Part shown: piece after piece, positions 18,943 through 26,745 of the stretch | Layout: every line of letters starts with the position of its first letter | Numbering within the stretch: the stretch's first letter is position 1 | Origin: Labilithrix sp. | GTDB taxonomy: Bacteria; Myxococcota_A; Polyangia; Polyangiales; Polyangiaceae | Direction of reading: 5' to 3' | Assembly (NCBI GenBank): GCA_019637225.1 | Contig: JAHBWC010000020.1 | Coordinates: 31,304 to 95,303, forward strand | Length of the DNA: 64,000 nt | Made by a program: the position numbers and the translations under genes | The notes under the pieces: generated by a model | Told to the model about the DNA's origin: nothing | What the model saw: the letters and a program-made list of their open reading frames with translations, nothing else | Databases searched by the model: none

Positions 18943-21228
18943 ATGGCCGCGTCGCCGTCGCATTCCGGGGCCGCGCGTGGCTCGAGCGCGCCGGCGCACG
19001 CGGGCATCGCGCTCGATCTGGGCGCGATCGAACGCGGTCACGCGCACGATCACGCGCCGGTCGAGCCGATCCCGTGGAAGACGGGGGACGTCGGCGTCGT
19101 CGCGCCGCTCGACGTCGACACGAGCTTCGTCCCGACGATCCCCGCGACCTACGGATTGAAGGTCCCGCCGGCGCCGGGCCCGGTCGCGGGTCCGCCTCCT
19201 GCGAAGAAGACGGGGTGCGGATCGTTGTGCGGCTGCGGCAGCGTCGCGGGTTCGGCGAAGGCGCCGGCTCCCGCGAAGAAGACGGGATGCGGATCGTCGT
19301 GCGGCTGCGGGAGCGCCGCCGCATCGGCGAAGGCGCCGGCTCCCGCGAAGGACGCCGCCGCGATGCGGCGGGCCGCGTCGAGCCGCATCGCCGAGCTCGC
19401 GAGCATCCTCGGCATCGGCACCCCGCGCGAGCGCGCCGGCGCTTCCCCGGACGCCGGCGCGCCGGCGAAGGGCGAGCCGCCGAAGGGAGCGTCGGGAGGC
19501 AAGAAGCCGCCGAAGAAGCTCCCCGGCTCGGGGATCCCCGCGCGGCGGAGCATCCGGATCCTCGTGTGGGTGAGGAGGGCCGCGCAGCTCGGCTTCTTCT
19601 CGCTCTTCATGTTCTTCCTGTTCCAGACGGGCTTCCGCGGAAACTTCGCCGCGAGCGCCGACACGCCCGTTCGCCTGCCGTACCCGGTCGAGGCGTTCCT
19701 CCTCGCCGATCCGTTCGTGACGGCGATGACCTTCGGCGCCACGCATCAGGTCTACCGCGGCCTCCTCTGGTCGGTCGGCCTGCTCGCGGTGACGCTCGTC
19801 TTCGGCCGCGTCTTCTGCGGATGGATCTGCCCGTTCGGCACGCTCCACCACTTCTTCGGCTGGCTCCTCCCGTCGCGGAAGGGGCGCGGCGCGTCGCGCG
19901 TCGAGGCGAACAAGACGCACGGCTACCAGCGCGCGAAGTACTACCTGATGTACGCGTTCCTCCTGGCGTCGCTCGCCGGGAGCGCGATCGGCGGGCTGTT
20001 CGATCCGATCTGCGTCGCCGTCCGCGCCATCGGCCTCGGCGTCATCCCCGGCGTGCAGTACATGGCCGGCCGCGCGCTCGGCGCGGCGCAGGACATCCCC
20101 GCGCGGCCTGTGCAGCACGCCGCCGACGGCGCGCAGGACGTGCTCGCCACCACCGTGTGGCAGTCGCACCAGTTCTACTTCCACCAGACGTGGCTCATCG
20201 TCGCGCTGCTCGTCGCGATCCTCTTCTTGAACCGCTTCATCCCGCGGTTCTGGTGTCGCGTCCTCTGTCCGCTCGGCGCGTTCCTCGGCGTGTTCGCGCG
20301 CTTCGCCCTCTTCGGAATGGAGAAGGATCACGCGAAGTGCACCGACTGCAACCTGTGCCTCGTGAACTGCCAGGGCGCCGACAGCCCGCAGGGCGGCGTG
20401 AAGTGGCGGCAGGACGAGTGCCACATGTGCCTCAACTGCGAGAGCGCGTGCCCCGAGGACGTCATCAAGTTCCGGCTCCTGCCGAACCGGAAGAGCCGCA
20501 TCGGCGTCCCCGATCTGCAGCGCCGCACGCTGCTCGCGACGGCGGCGGCGGGCGCGGCGTTCATCCCGGCGGCGCGCATCGCCGACTCGCTCGACGTCAA
20601 CTACCACGCGAAGGTCATCCGCCCGCCGGGCGCCGTCGAGGAGCGCGCGTTCCTCGAGCGCTGCATTCGCTGCGCCGAGTGCATGAAGGTGTGCCCGAAC
20701 AACGCCCTTCACCCGGCGATGTTCGAGTCCGGCGTCGAGGGGCTCTGGACGCCCATCCTCATCGCGCGCATCGGCTACTGCGAGCACTCGTGCGTTCTCT
20801 GCGGTCAGGTCTGCCCGACCGGCGCGATCCAGAAGATCACCGAGAAGGAGAAGCTCGGGCAGGGGATCCCGCCGGTCAAGATCGGCACCGCCTTCTACGA
20901 CCTCGGGCGCTGCCTCCCGTGGAGCATGGGCACGCCGTGCATCGTCTGCGAGGAGTTCTGCCCGACGTCGCCCAAGGCGATCTGGGTCGAAGAGGTCGAG
21001 GCGCCGATGCGCGACAGCAAGCCGGGCCCCGACGGGACCGAGCCGGCGATGCTGACCGTGAAGCTTCAGCGGCCGCACGTCGATCCGAGCCTCTGCATCG
21101 GCTGCGGCGCCTGCGAGAAGGTCTGCCCGGTCCAGGACCAGCCGGCCGTCTACATCACGAGCGTCGGCGAGAGCCGCTCGAAGACGAACGTGATTCTGCT
21201 CGAGAACACGAACTACAACCAAGGCTGA
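18943..21228 (+). CDS. NapH/NapG-like fused membrane ferredoxin
   Basis: A 761-aa protein with GGGAGG before ATG 18943. Residues 1-190 are Pro/Ala-rich with a 24-residue repeat containing GCGSxCGCGS. Residues 200-440 hold about four membrane helices with the NapH/NosR signatures CGWICPFG and WCRVLCPLGAF. A two-cluster ferredoxin follows (CTDCNLCLVNC, CHMCLNCESACPE), then an internal twin-arginine-like stretch RRTLLATAAAGAAF, as at the start of NapG/MauM. The C-terminal part adds further Cys groups: CIRCAECMKVCPN, CVLCGQVCPT, CIVCEEFCPT and CIGCGACEKVCPV. It looks like a NapH-NapG fusion passing quinol electrons to the periplasm. No nitrate reductase genes are near, so the acceptor is unknown. 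Confidence 0.85.
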   Translation: MAASPSHSGAARGSSAPAHAGIALDLGAIERGHAHDHAPVEPIPWKTGDVGVVAPLDVDTSFVPTIPATYGLKVPPAPGPVAGPPPAKKTGCGSLCGCGSVAGSAKAPAPAKKTGCGSSCGCGSAAASAKAPAPAKDAAAMRRAASSRIAELASILGIGTPRERAGASPDAGAPAKGEPPKGASGGKKPPKKLPGSGIPARRSIRILVWVRRAAQLGFFSLFMFFLFQTGFRGNFAASADTPVRLPYPVEAFLLADPFVTAMTFGATHQVYRGLLWSVGLLAVTLVFGRVFCGWICPFGTLHHFFGWLLPSRKGRGASRVEANKTHGYQRAKYYLMYAFLLASLAGSAIGGLFDPICVAVRAIGLGVIPGVQYMAGRALGAAQDIPARPVQHAADGAQDVLATTVWQSHQFYFHQTWLIVALLVAILFLNRFIPRFWCRVLCPLGAFLGVFARFALFGMEKDHAKCTDCNLCLVNCQGADSPQGGVKWRQDECHMCLNCESACPEDVIKFRLLPNRKSRIGVPDLQRRTLLATAAAGAAFIPAARIADSLDVNYHAKVIRPPGAVEERAFLERCIRCAECMKVCPNNALHPAMFESGVEGLWTPILIARIGYCEHSCVLCGQVCPTGAIQKITEKEKLGQGIPPVKIGTAFYDLGRCLPWSMGTPCIVCEEFCPTSPKAIWVEEVEAPMRDSKPGPDGTEPAMLTVKLQRPHVDPSLCIGCGACEKVCPVQDQPAVYITSVGESRSKTNVILLENTNYNQG
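19201..19350 (+). repeat. 72-bp tandem repeat, about two copies, in N-terminus of ferredoxin gene
   Basis: Two in-frame units start at 19201 and 19273, with a third beginning at 19345. Each encodes a 24-residue block with AKKTGCGS, a second CGCGS and KAPAP. The close match at DNA level points to recent duplication. The Cys residues might bind a metal or be redox active. Confidence 0.7.
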
Positions 21229-21369
21229 GCGCGCTTCGTGCGGCGCGTGCGACGGAGATCTATTCGCGTGAGCGACTTCGCTCGTCGGCGCGGAACCGCG
21301 AGGACGCGACCCGAGCGAGCTTCGTGCAATCACGTAGGACGGGCGAAGAGTTCCACGGACGCGATGTCG

Positions 21370-21807
21370 TCATGTCGAACGAGTGCGCGAGAAGTATCCT
21401 TTCGCTCCGAGCCCCACGGCCTCAAAGCGTTCGTGCGCTGGATCTCCGGACTCCTCCGGCAGAGCAGAACGCCAGAGATTCAAGTCAAGCGTTCGGAACG
21501 TCGCCGTCGTTGGATACTCTGTGTCCGTTGTATCGACAGGGCCGAGGCGCGAGGCGGCCGCAATCGCCTGCCGCGCATCCACAGATAGGAGGTCTACGCC
21601 ACCGAGCCTCGCACCCACGCCGGCGACCAGAACGACTAGCTCGGCCTGCTGAATTGGCGAGTAGTGCACGTGCACGAGTCCCCGAATGAAGAAGTCCTTG
21701 ACGTCGTCCGAACGCACAGGGTCTCCCAGCAGTTCGCAAACGCGAATGCGAGGCATGCCGAAGCGTACTTCGCCCACGCCGCTGTGGATCTGCAGCTCAA
21801 GGTCCAT
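21370..21807 (-). CDS. Probable immunity protein of orphan toxin
   Basis: A 145-aa protein. The start ATG 21807 overlaps the stop of the upstream toxin fragment as TGATG, so translation is coupled; two GTG codons just upstream are alternatives. The N-terminal pattern HSGVGEVRFGMPRIRVCELL and a following Gly resembles small immunity-type proteins with a GxGxxxxGM start. The rest is beta-rich with no catalytic motif and no signal. Codon use is less GC-biased than neighbours, which suits acquired DNA. The role is inferred from its position after the toxin tip. Confidence 0.6.
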   Translation of the reverse strand: MDLELQIHSGVGEVRFGMPRIRVCELLGDPVRSDDVKDFFIRGLVHVHYSPIQQAELVVLVAGVGARLGGVDLLSVDARQAIAAASRLGPVDTTDTEYPTTATFRTLDLNLWRSALPEESGDPAHERFEAVGLGAKGYFSRTRST

Positions 21808-22172
21808 CACCACTGTCCGCTCCAGAGGTACGAGAGCATCTCCGTGATCTGTCGGTCGTACTTGCCCGGAAACTGGCGTTGAACGTCAGCGATGTCCCGC
21901 GCAAGTGCATCCAGGAAGCGCCCTTCCTGAAGCATCGCAGCTGTCTCGGCTCGCCATGCTGCTCCCTGCGGCCCCCAGCTCCCGGTTGCCATGTGGTCGA
22001 GCTTGTCCATGAGAATGCCCGGCGCCTGATTGTACGACAACGGGTTCTTGTCCCACTTGTTCAGGGATCCCCACGCGGGCATATGGTGGACTTCACCTCC
22101 CGCGTTAGCAGACCGGACCGCGCGGTATGCGCGCCCCGCTCCAGAACGAAGTGGGCGATGCGAGCTCTGGAC
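21807..22172 (-). pseudogene. Orphan C-terminal tip of a polymorphic (RHS/Ntox-type) toxin
   Basis: The frame is open from just after a stop at 22173-22175 down to the TGA at 21807. It encodes about 121 residues, of which the first part ([19 protein letters not shown]) lies upstream of the only ATG (22082). The EVHHMPA motif, then ILMDKLDHMATGSWG, QEGRFLDALARDI and the KYDRQITEML end, is the pattern of C-terminal toxin domains at the tip of RHS and similar effectors. No N-terminal delivery or repeat region is present: the frame stops upstream and a plus-strand gene follows. I read it as a stranded toxin cassette, possibly expressed from ATG 22082 (91 aa). Confidence 0.55.
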
Positions 22173-22297
22173 CTACCCGAATCATGAGCGCGCTCGCGCC
22201 CCGTCCACCTCGCCCCCACCTCGTCGCGCTCTTCTTTCTCTTTACGCCGGCGCGGCGAGCCGACGATGATGATCGATCACGAATGGAGGCGCCCGGC

Positions 22298-24661
22298 ATG
22301 AAGCTCGCGTGGTTGGTCTTGGTCCTTGGGTTGGTGCTGGTGGGCTGCTCCGGCTCCTCGGACCCAGTGATCCCGCCGACCGCGAGCATCACCGTCACTG
22401 CCTCTCCGTCGCTTCCCGTCGAGGGGCAGCCGGTCACCTTGACGGCCACCGTGACGCCACCGGATCTGGACCTGTCGAAGACCGGGGCGACGGTGGAGTT
22501 CCTGGCCGCGACGTCGCTCGGCACCGCGACCCTGAACGCCGACTACCATGCGACCTTGTCGATTCTGCTGTCGCCCGGCGCGCACAGCATCACGGCGACC
22601 TTCGGTGAGGCCACGTCGCCCGCCGTCGACGTTTCGGTGCTTGCCGCCACGACGACGACGACGCAAACGTCGCTGGATCGGTCGTCCCCGACGCAGGACG
22701 TGACCTTCACGGCGACGGTGGCGGGCGTGAGCGTGTCGGAGACGCCGACGGGCACGGTGACGTTCGTGGTGGACAACATCAACCAGGCGCCCGTGACGCT
22801 GGACGGCGGCACGGCGACGTTCTCCACGTCGGCGCTGGCACCCGGCGCTCACGTCATCGGCGCGATCTACAGCGGGGACGGCAGCTTCGCCACCAGCAGC
22901 GCCTCGGCGCTGTCGCAGACCGTGCGATCGAAGGCGCTCAGCGCGATCAGCCTGCAGTCCTCGGGCAATCCCGTCACCGGCCAGGAGCTGACCTTCCGCG
23001 CAACCGTGACCGCGGCCGACTCCAGCTTGACCCGAACCCCCAGCGGGACGGTCACCTTCTCGATCAACGGCACGGAGCATCCACCGGCGGTCACGCTCGT
23101 CAACGGAGTCGCGACCTTCTCCACCTCGGCGCTCTCGAGCAGCGGGTCGCCCCACACCATCGGGGCGACCTACGATGGGGACACGATCTTCGGCACGAGC
23201 GCCGCGGCCATGCAGCAGTCCGTCACGGCCACAACGAGCATCACGAGCCTCGGTCCGTCGTCTGGACCACCCGCTGGCGGCACGACCGTGACCATCACCG
23301 GGTCCCGTTTCACCGGGGCGACGGCAGTGAGCTTCGGAGCCACGCCGGCGACCAGCTTCACGGTGCAGTCCGACACGTCCATCACAGCGATCGCGCCGGC
23401 AGGAACGGGCATCGTGAACGTCACGGTGACGGCGCCGGGGGGCACCAGCAACGCGGCGAGCTACGGCTACGATCTGGTGCTGACCGGGGCGCACACCTTC
23501 GACACGGGCACCGGACGGCTGGACGGCGCGACGGTGCCGGCAGGGAGCACCTTCAGCGGCGGGATCTGGCACCTGACCACCGGCCTGGAACTCGGCGTGG
23601 GCGCGACGCTGACGGTAAGCGGGACCGCGCCGTTCATCGTCGACGCCGCGGATCGGGTGAACGTCGACGGGACGATCGAGGCCTCCGCCGGCGGCAACGG
23701 CCGCTCGATCAAGCTCGACGCGGCGACCACGCTCTCGGTGTCCGGCACCATTCGCTGCCGCGGCGGCGCGGGCAGCGTTGGAATCGGAGGGAACGGCAAC
23801 GCGGGCGGCAGCGGCGGCGCCGTCGAGCTCACGGCAGCGACCACACTTTCGGTCAGCGGCACGATCGACTGCAGCGGCGGCGCGGGTGGCGCGGGCGCCT
23901 CGGCCGCGATCCAGGGAGGCTCGGGCAGCGACGGCGGCGCGGGCGGCGCGGGCGGATCCATCGTCCTCAACGGCGGTTCGCCGCCGATCGTAACGGGGTC
24001 GCTCCTCGTGAACGCGGGGCACGGGGGGGACGGAGGGGACGGGGGTGCTGGCCTTGTCGCGGGCGATGGAGGTCTCGGTGGCCGAGGAGGGGCCGGCGGC
24101 AACACGGGTACTGGCGGCACCCCGGGCGGCAGCAACGGGGGTACGGGCGGCAAGGGGGGCCACGGAGGGGTCGGCGGCAGCGAGGGTGGCCACGGGGGTG
24201 CGGGCGGCGCTGGAGGCATGGGGGGCGTCGCGGGCGCCGCTGGCTCCCACGGCCATGGGGGCGTTGGCGGCAACGGGGGAGCCGGCGGCGACGGGAGCGT
24301 CGGCAACGCCGGCCACGGGGGGGCCGGCGGCGCCGGCGGCAACGGGAGCGTCGGCAACGGCGGCAACGGGGGGGCCGGCGGCCCCGGCGGTCGCGGAGGT
24401 ACCAACGGCCATGGAGGATCAGGCGGCCGTGGGGGGGCCGGCGGCAACGCCGACAACGGCAATGGCGGCAACGGGGGGGCCGGGGCTCGCGGCGGCGAGG
24501 GCGGCGTGATCTACGGCAACGGCGGCAATGGCGGCAACGGCGGCAATGGCGGCAACGGAGGGCTCACCGGCTTCGGCGGCGCGGGCGGCCCGGGCGGCCG
24601 CGGCGGCCCCGCCACCAATGGCATCAACGGCACCGTGGGCTCTAGCGGAAACAACGGGTGA
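22298..24661 (+). CDS. Lipoprotein with Ig-like and IPT domains and PGRS-like glycine-rich tail
   Basis: Starts at ATG 22298 after GGAGG; 787 aa. Lipobox LVLVGC near residue 17. Residues about 28-310 hold three bacterial Ig-like (Big_3-type) repeats; each has a TGTVTFxxx core and an ending like ATYDGDxxF. An IPT/TIG domain follows at about 315-395 ([16 protein letters not shown]). Residues 395-500 are beta-strand rich with repeats of TTLSVSGTI. From about 500 to the end it is almost entirely GGxGG repeats with Asn, His and Ala, similar in composition to PE_PGRS tails. Such proteins are surface exposed; adhesion or matrix binding is plausible. No enzymatic domain was found. Confidence 0.8.
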   Translation: MKLAWLVLVLGLVLVGCSGSSDPVIPPTASITVTASPSLPVEGQPVTLTATVTPPDLDLSKTGATVEFLAATSLGTATLNADYHATLSILLSPGAHSITATFGEATSPAVDVSVLAATTTTTQTSLDRSSPTQDVTFTATVAGVSVSETPTGTVTFVVDNINQAPVTLDGGTATFSTSALAPGAHVIGAIYSGDGSFATSSASALSQTVRSKALSAISLQSSGNPVTGQELTFRATVTAADSSLTRTPSGTVTFSINGTEHPPAVTLVNGVATFSTSALSSSGSPHTIGATYDGDTIFGTSAAAMQQSVTATTSITSLGPSSGPPAGGTTVTITGSRFTGATAVSFGATPATSFTVQSDTSITAIAPAGTGIVNVTVTAPGGTSNAASYGYDLVLTGAHTFDTGTGRLDGATVPAGSTFSGGIWHLTTGLELGVGATLTVSGTAPFIVDAADRVNVDGTIEASAGGNGRSIKLDAATTLSVSGTIRCRGGAGSVGIGGNGNAGGSGGAVELTAATTLSVSGTIDCSGGAGGAGASAAIQGGSGSDGGAGGAGGSIVLNGGSPPIVTGSLLVNAGHGGDGGDGGAGLVAGDGGLGGRGGAGGNTGTGGTPGGSNGGTGGKGGHGGVGGSEGGHGGAGGAGGMGGVAGAAGSHGHGGVGGNGGAGGDGSVGNAGHGGAGGAGGNGSVGNGGNGGAGGPGGRGGTNGHGGSGGRGGAGGNADNGNGGNGGAGARGGEGGVIYGNGGNGGNGGNGGNGGLTGFGGAGGPGGRGGPATNGINGTVGSSGNNG

Positions 24662-24849
24662 CGCGCCAGTCGGCGTCGGGCGCTCGCGTTGGAGGGGCGC
24701 CGACGACGTGGCTCGGGGCGCGGTGCGTCGTCGGGGAGGGGAGCGTGGGAGATCTCCGTCGCGTGCGTCCTCCTTGGAGAATCCGCCCGCCCGGGCGCGA
24801 TCCGGGAGATCGCCGATAGCTCTTCCACGCGGACGCCGTTTGGACCACG

Positions 24850-25686
24850 ATGGCGGCTGCCATGACGAGGGAACCCGACGACGCGAGGGGCGGCGCGCGC
24901 GGAGAGGGCGCGGGCACGCCGGGCCTTGGCGCAGGCACGCCGGGCCTTGGCGCGGGCGCGTCTGGCCGAAGCGTGGCGGTGCTCGGCGCGGCGGACGCCG
25001 GCCGTCCGGTCGCGGGCAGCGAGGCGCCCGAGTGGAGCGAGCTCGCGTTCCCGAAGGAAGCCGACACGCTCACCACGCACGAGGCGCCGGTCCTCTCGCG
25101 ACGCGACACGATGCCGGCGCCTCCGATCGAAGCCGCGCCGCCGTCGTCCGATGCGCTCGACGACGACGACATCCTCGACGACGAGCTCGACGACGACACC
25201 CAGACGCAGGTCGAGCCCTTCGAGCCGTCGGACGAGCCGACGAGCCCGACGCTCTCGCTCGAGAACCGTAGCGACTCGGCCCGCGAGGTCTATCGCCTCT
25301 TTCTCGCGAGCGACTACGCGCCCGCCCTCGCGCTCGCCAACGAGCTCATCGCGCAGGGCGACAGCGATCCGATGCTCGTGACGATCGCGCGCGAGTGCCG
25401 CTCGAGCGTCGCCGCGCTCTCCTCGGCCCCGCCGGCGTCGCTCCTCCACGACGGAGCCCCGCGTCCGCCGCCGCCTCCCGCGCGGAGCGACCCGCGCTCC
25501 CTGCTCCGGCCGCCGAGCCCGCCCGTCCGACCGCAGCGCGGCGCCTCCCTCGCCAAGGGGATGTTCGACGCCAGGATGACAATCGAGGAGGTCGCGTCGA
25601 TGACCGGCGCGCCGGTCGAGCAGGTCCTCGGGCTCCTCGAACGCTTCGTGACGATGGGCGTCCTGCCCGCGCGCCCTCCGCGCTGA
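24850..25686 (+). CDS. Hypothetical protein with TPR-like segment and C-terminal helical motif
   Basis: A 278-aa protein; the start is ATG 24850 or 24862, neither with a clear ribosome site. It is not a recognised family. Residues 1-60 are Gly/Ala-rich and include a duplicated GAGTPGLGAG block. An Asp-rich acidic stretch lies near residues 100-118. A TPR-like helix pair (AREVYRLFLASDYAPALALA) falls near 145-165. The last 45 residues (MTIEEVASMTGAPVEQVLGL) look like a small winged-helix or helical module. No membrane segment. It lies between a lipoprotein and the end of a convergent operon. Confidence 0.55.
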   Translation: MAAAMTREPDDARGGARGEGAGTPGLGAGTPGLGAGASGRSVAVLGAADAGRPVAGSEAPEWSELAFPKEADTLTTHEAPVLSRRDTMPAPPIEAAPPSSDALDDDDILDDELDDDTQTQVEPFEPSDEPTSPTLSLENRSDSAREVYRLFLASDYAPALALANELIAQGDSDPMLVTIARECRSSVAALSSAPPASLLHDGAPRPPPPPARSDPRSLLRPPSPPVRPQRGASLAKGMFDARMTIEEVASMTGAPVEQVLGLLERFVTMGVLPARPPR

Positions 25687-25705
25687 GCACCTCTCCCCGC
25701 CGCGC

Positions 25706-26626
25706 TCACCGGATGACGAGCGCGTGGCTCGCGAAAGCGACGCCGCCGCGCGCGTCGCGGAGGACGACGAACAGGTGCGCGCTCCCTGCCGCGCGAGGCG
25801 CGGTCCACGTGTTGGTGGTCGACGTCTCGAGCTCGTCCTCCGCGCGACCCGTGCGATCGCTCTCGAACGTCCCCGCCGTCGCGAACCACGAGACGCGCAT
25901 CGTCTCGCGCCGCTCGACCACGGCGCGGCTCGCGAGATCGTAGACCACGTACCGCTCCGCCGCCTCGGCCGGCCAGCTCGCGCGCAGCGTGACCGTCGCG
26001 CCCGCCGGGATCGCGTCGAGCGCGACGGGAGCCCCGCCCAGCGTCGCCTCGAGCGGCTCGAGCTCGGGGTTCGCGTTCGCGACATAACGTCGGGAGAAGT
26101 CCGTCGTGACGTCCGCGGACGCGTTGGCGAGGGCGCAGCCGACCCGCTGGAGCCCGAAGGCGACCGAGGTCGCTCCGCGATCGAAGACCGTCACGCGGAC
26201 CGGCTGGTAGTAGCCGCCCGTCACGTCGGGATCGCGCGGGCGCAGCTCCGCCGCCGCGACCTGCGGACCGAAGAGCGCGCAGGCGTCGCCCGGAATCGCC
26301 GCCGACGCCGCCGCCGCCCCCTCGACGATCGGCCTGACGCCGTCGCCGAGGCACGCCGCGCTCGCGGCGCCGTTCTCCGTGAGGAGCTTCGGCGTCGCGC
26401 AGAGCGCCCAGCTCGCGATCGGCTCCGCGACCGGCCCGTCGGGGGTCGCCACGAGCAAGGACCACGAGACGACCTCGCCCGGCTTCGCCTCCGGCGGATC
26501 GCCGCGCACCGCGAGCACCTGCGTCCGCGTGACGAGCGACTCGCGATCGCCGAAATCCGGGCGGCAAGCGAACGGCGCGCCTCCGAGCACGACGACGAGC
26601 GAAAGCGCGCGAAGCGAGCGGTGCAT
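25706..26626 (-). CDS. Hypothetical lipoprotein, last gene of envelope operon
   Basis: A 306-aa protein from ATG 26626; a GTG one codon upstream is possible. Lipobox PFAC near residue 21. The mature part is beta-rich, with Cys pairs (WALCATPKLL, ACLGDG, GDACALFG). The C-terminal third has a Trp-rich Ig-like pattern (MRVSWFATAGTFESDRTG, then TNTWTAPRAAGSAHLFVVLR), the usual layout of a myxobacterial surface lipoprotein. It is the most distal gene of the 33.5-25.7 kb operon. Its 5' end (ribosome site, start codon and first 11 codons) exists in three tandem copies, of which this copy is the only one leading to the full protein. Confidence 0.75.
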   Translation of the reverse strand: MHRSLRALSLVVVLGGAPFACRPDFGDRESLVTRTQVLAVRGDPPEAKPGEVVSWSLLVATPDGPVAEPIASWALCATPKLLTENGAASAACLGDGVRPIVEGAAAASAAIPGDACALFGPQVAAAELRPRDPDVTGGYYQPVRVTVFDRGATSVAFGLQRVGCALANASADVTTDFSRRYVANANPELEPLEATLGGAPVALDAIPAGATVTLRASWPAEAAERYVVYDLASRAVVERRETMRVSWFATAGTFESDRTGRAEDELETSTTNTWTAPRAAGSAHLFVVLRDARGGVAFASHALVIR

Positions 26627-26745
26627 CACAGCTCGAGCCTCCCGACGAGCGAAAGCGCGGGAAGCGAGCGTTGCATCACAGCTCGAGCCTCCCGACGAGC
26701 GCGAGCGAGCGCGCGAAGCGAGCGGTGCATCACAGCTCGAGCCTC
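26593..26745 (-). repeat. Tandem triplication of a stop/start gene junction (54- and 50-bp periods)
   Basis: Three copies of a unit begin with a GGGAGGCTCGAGCTGTGATG-type junction, with ATGs at 26730, 26676 and 26626. Each unit carries the last codons of the receptor gene, its stop, a ribosome site and the first 11 codons of the lipoprotein. The first extra copy could encode a short in-frame peptide, and the second encodes a 16-codon mini-ORF ending in the same GRLEL residues as the receptor. Confidence 0.8.
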
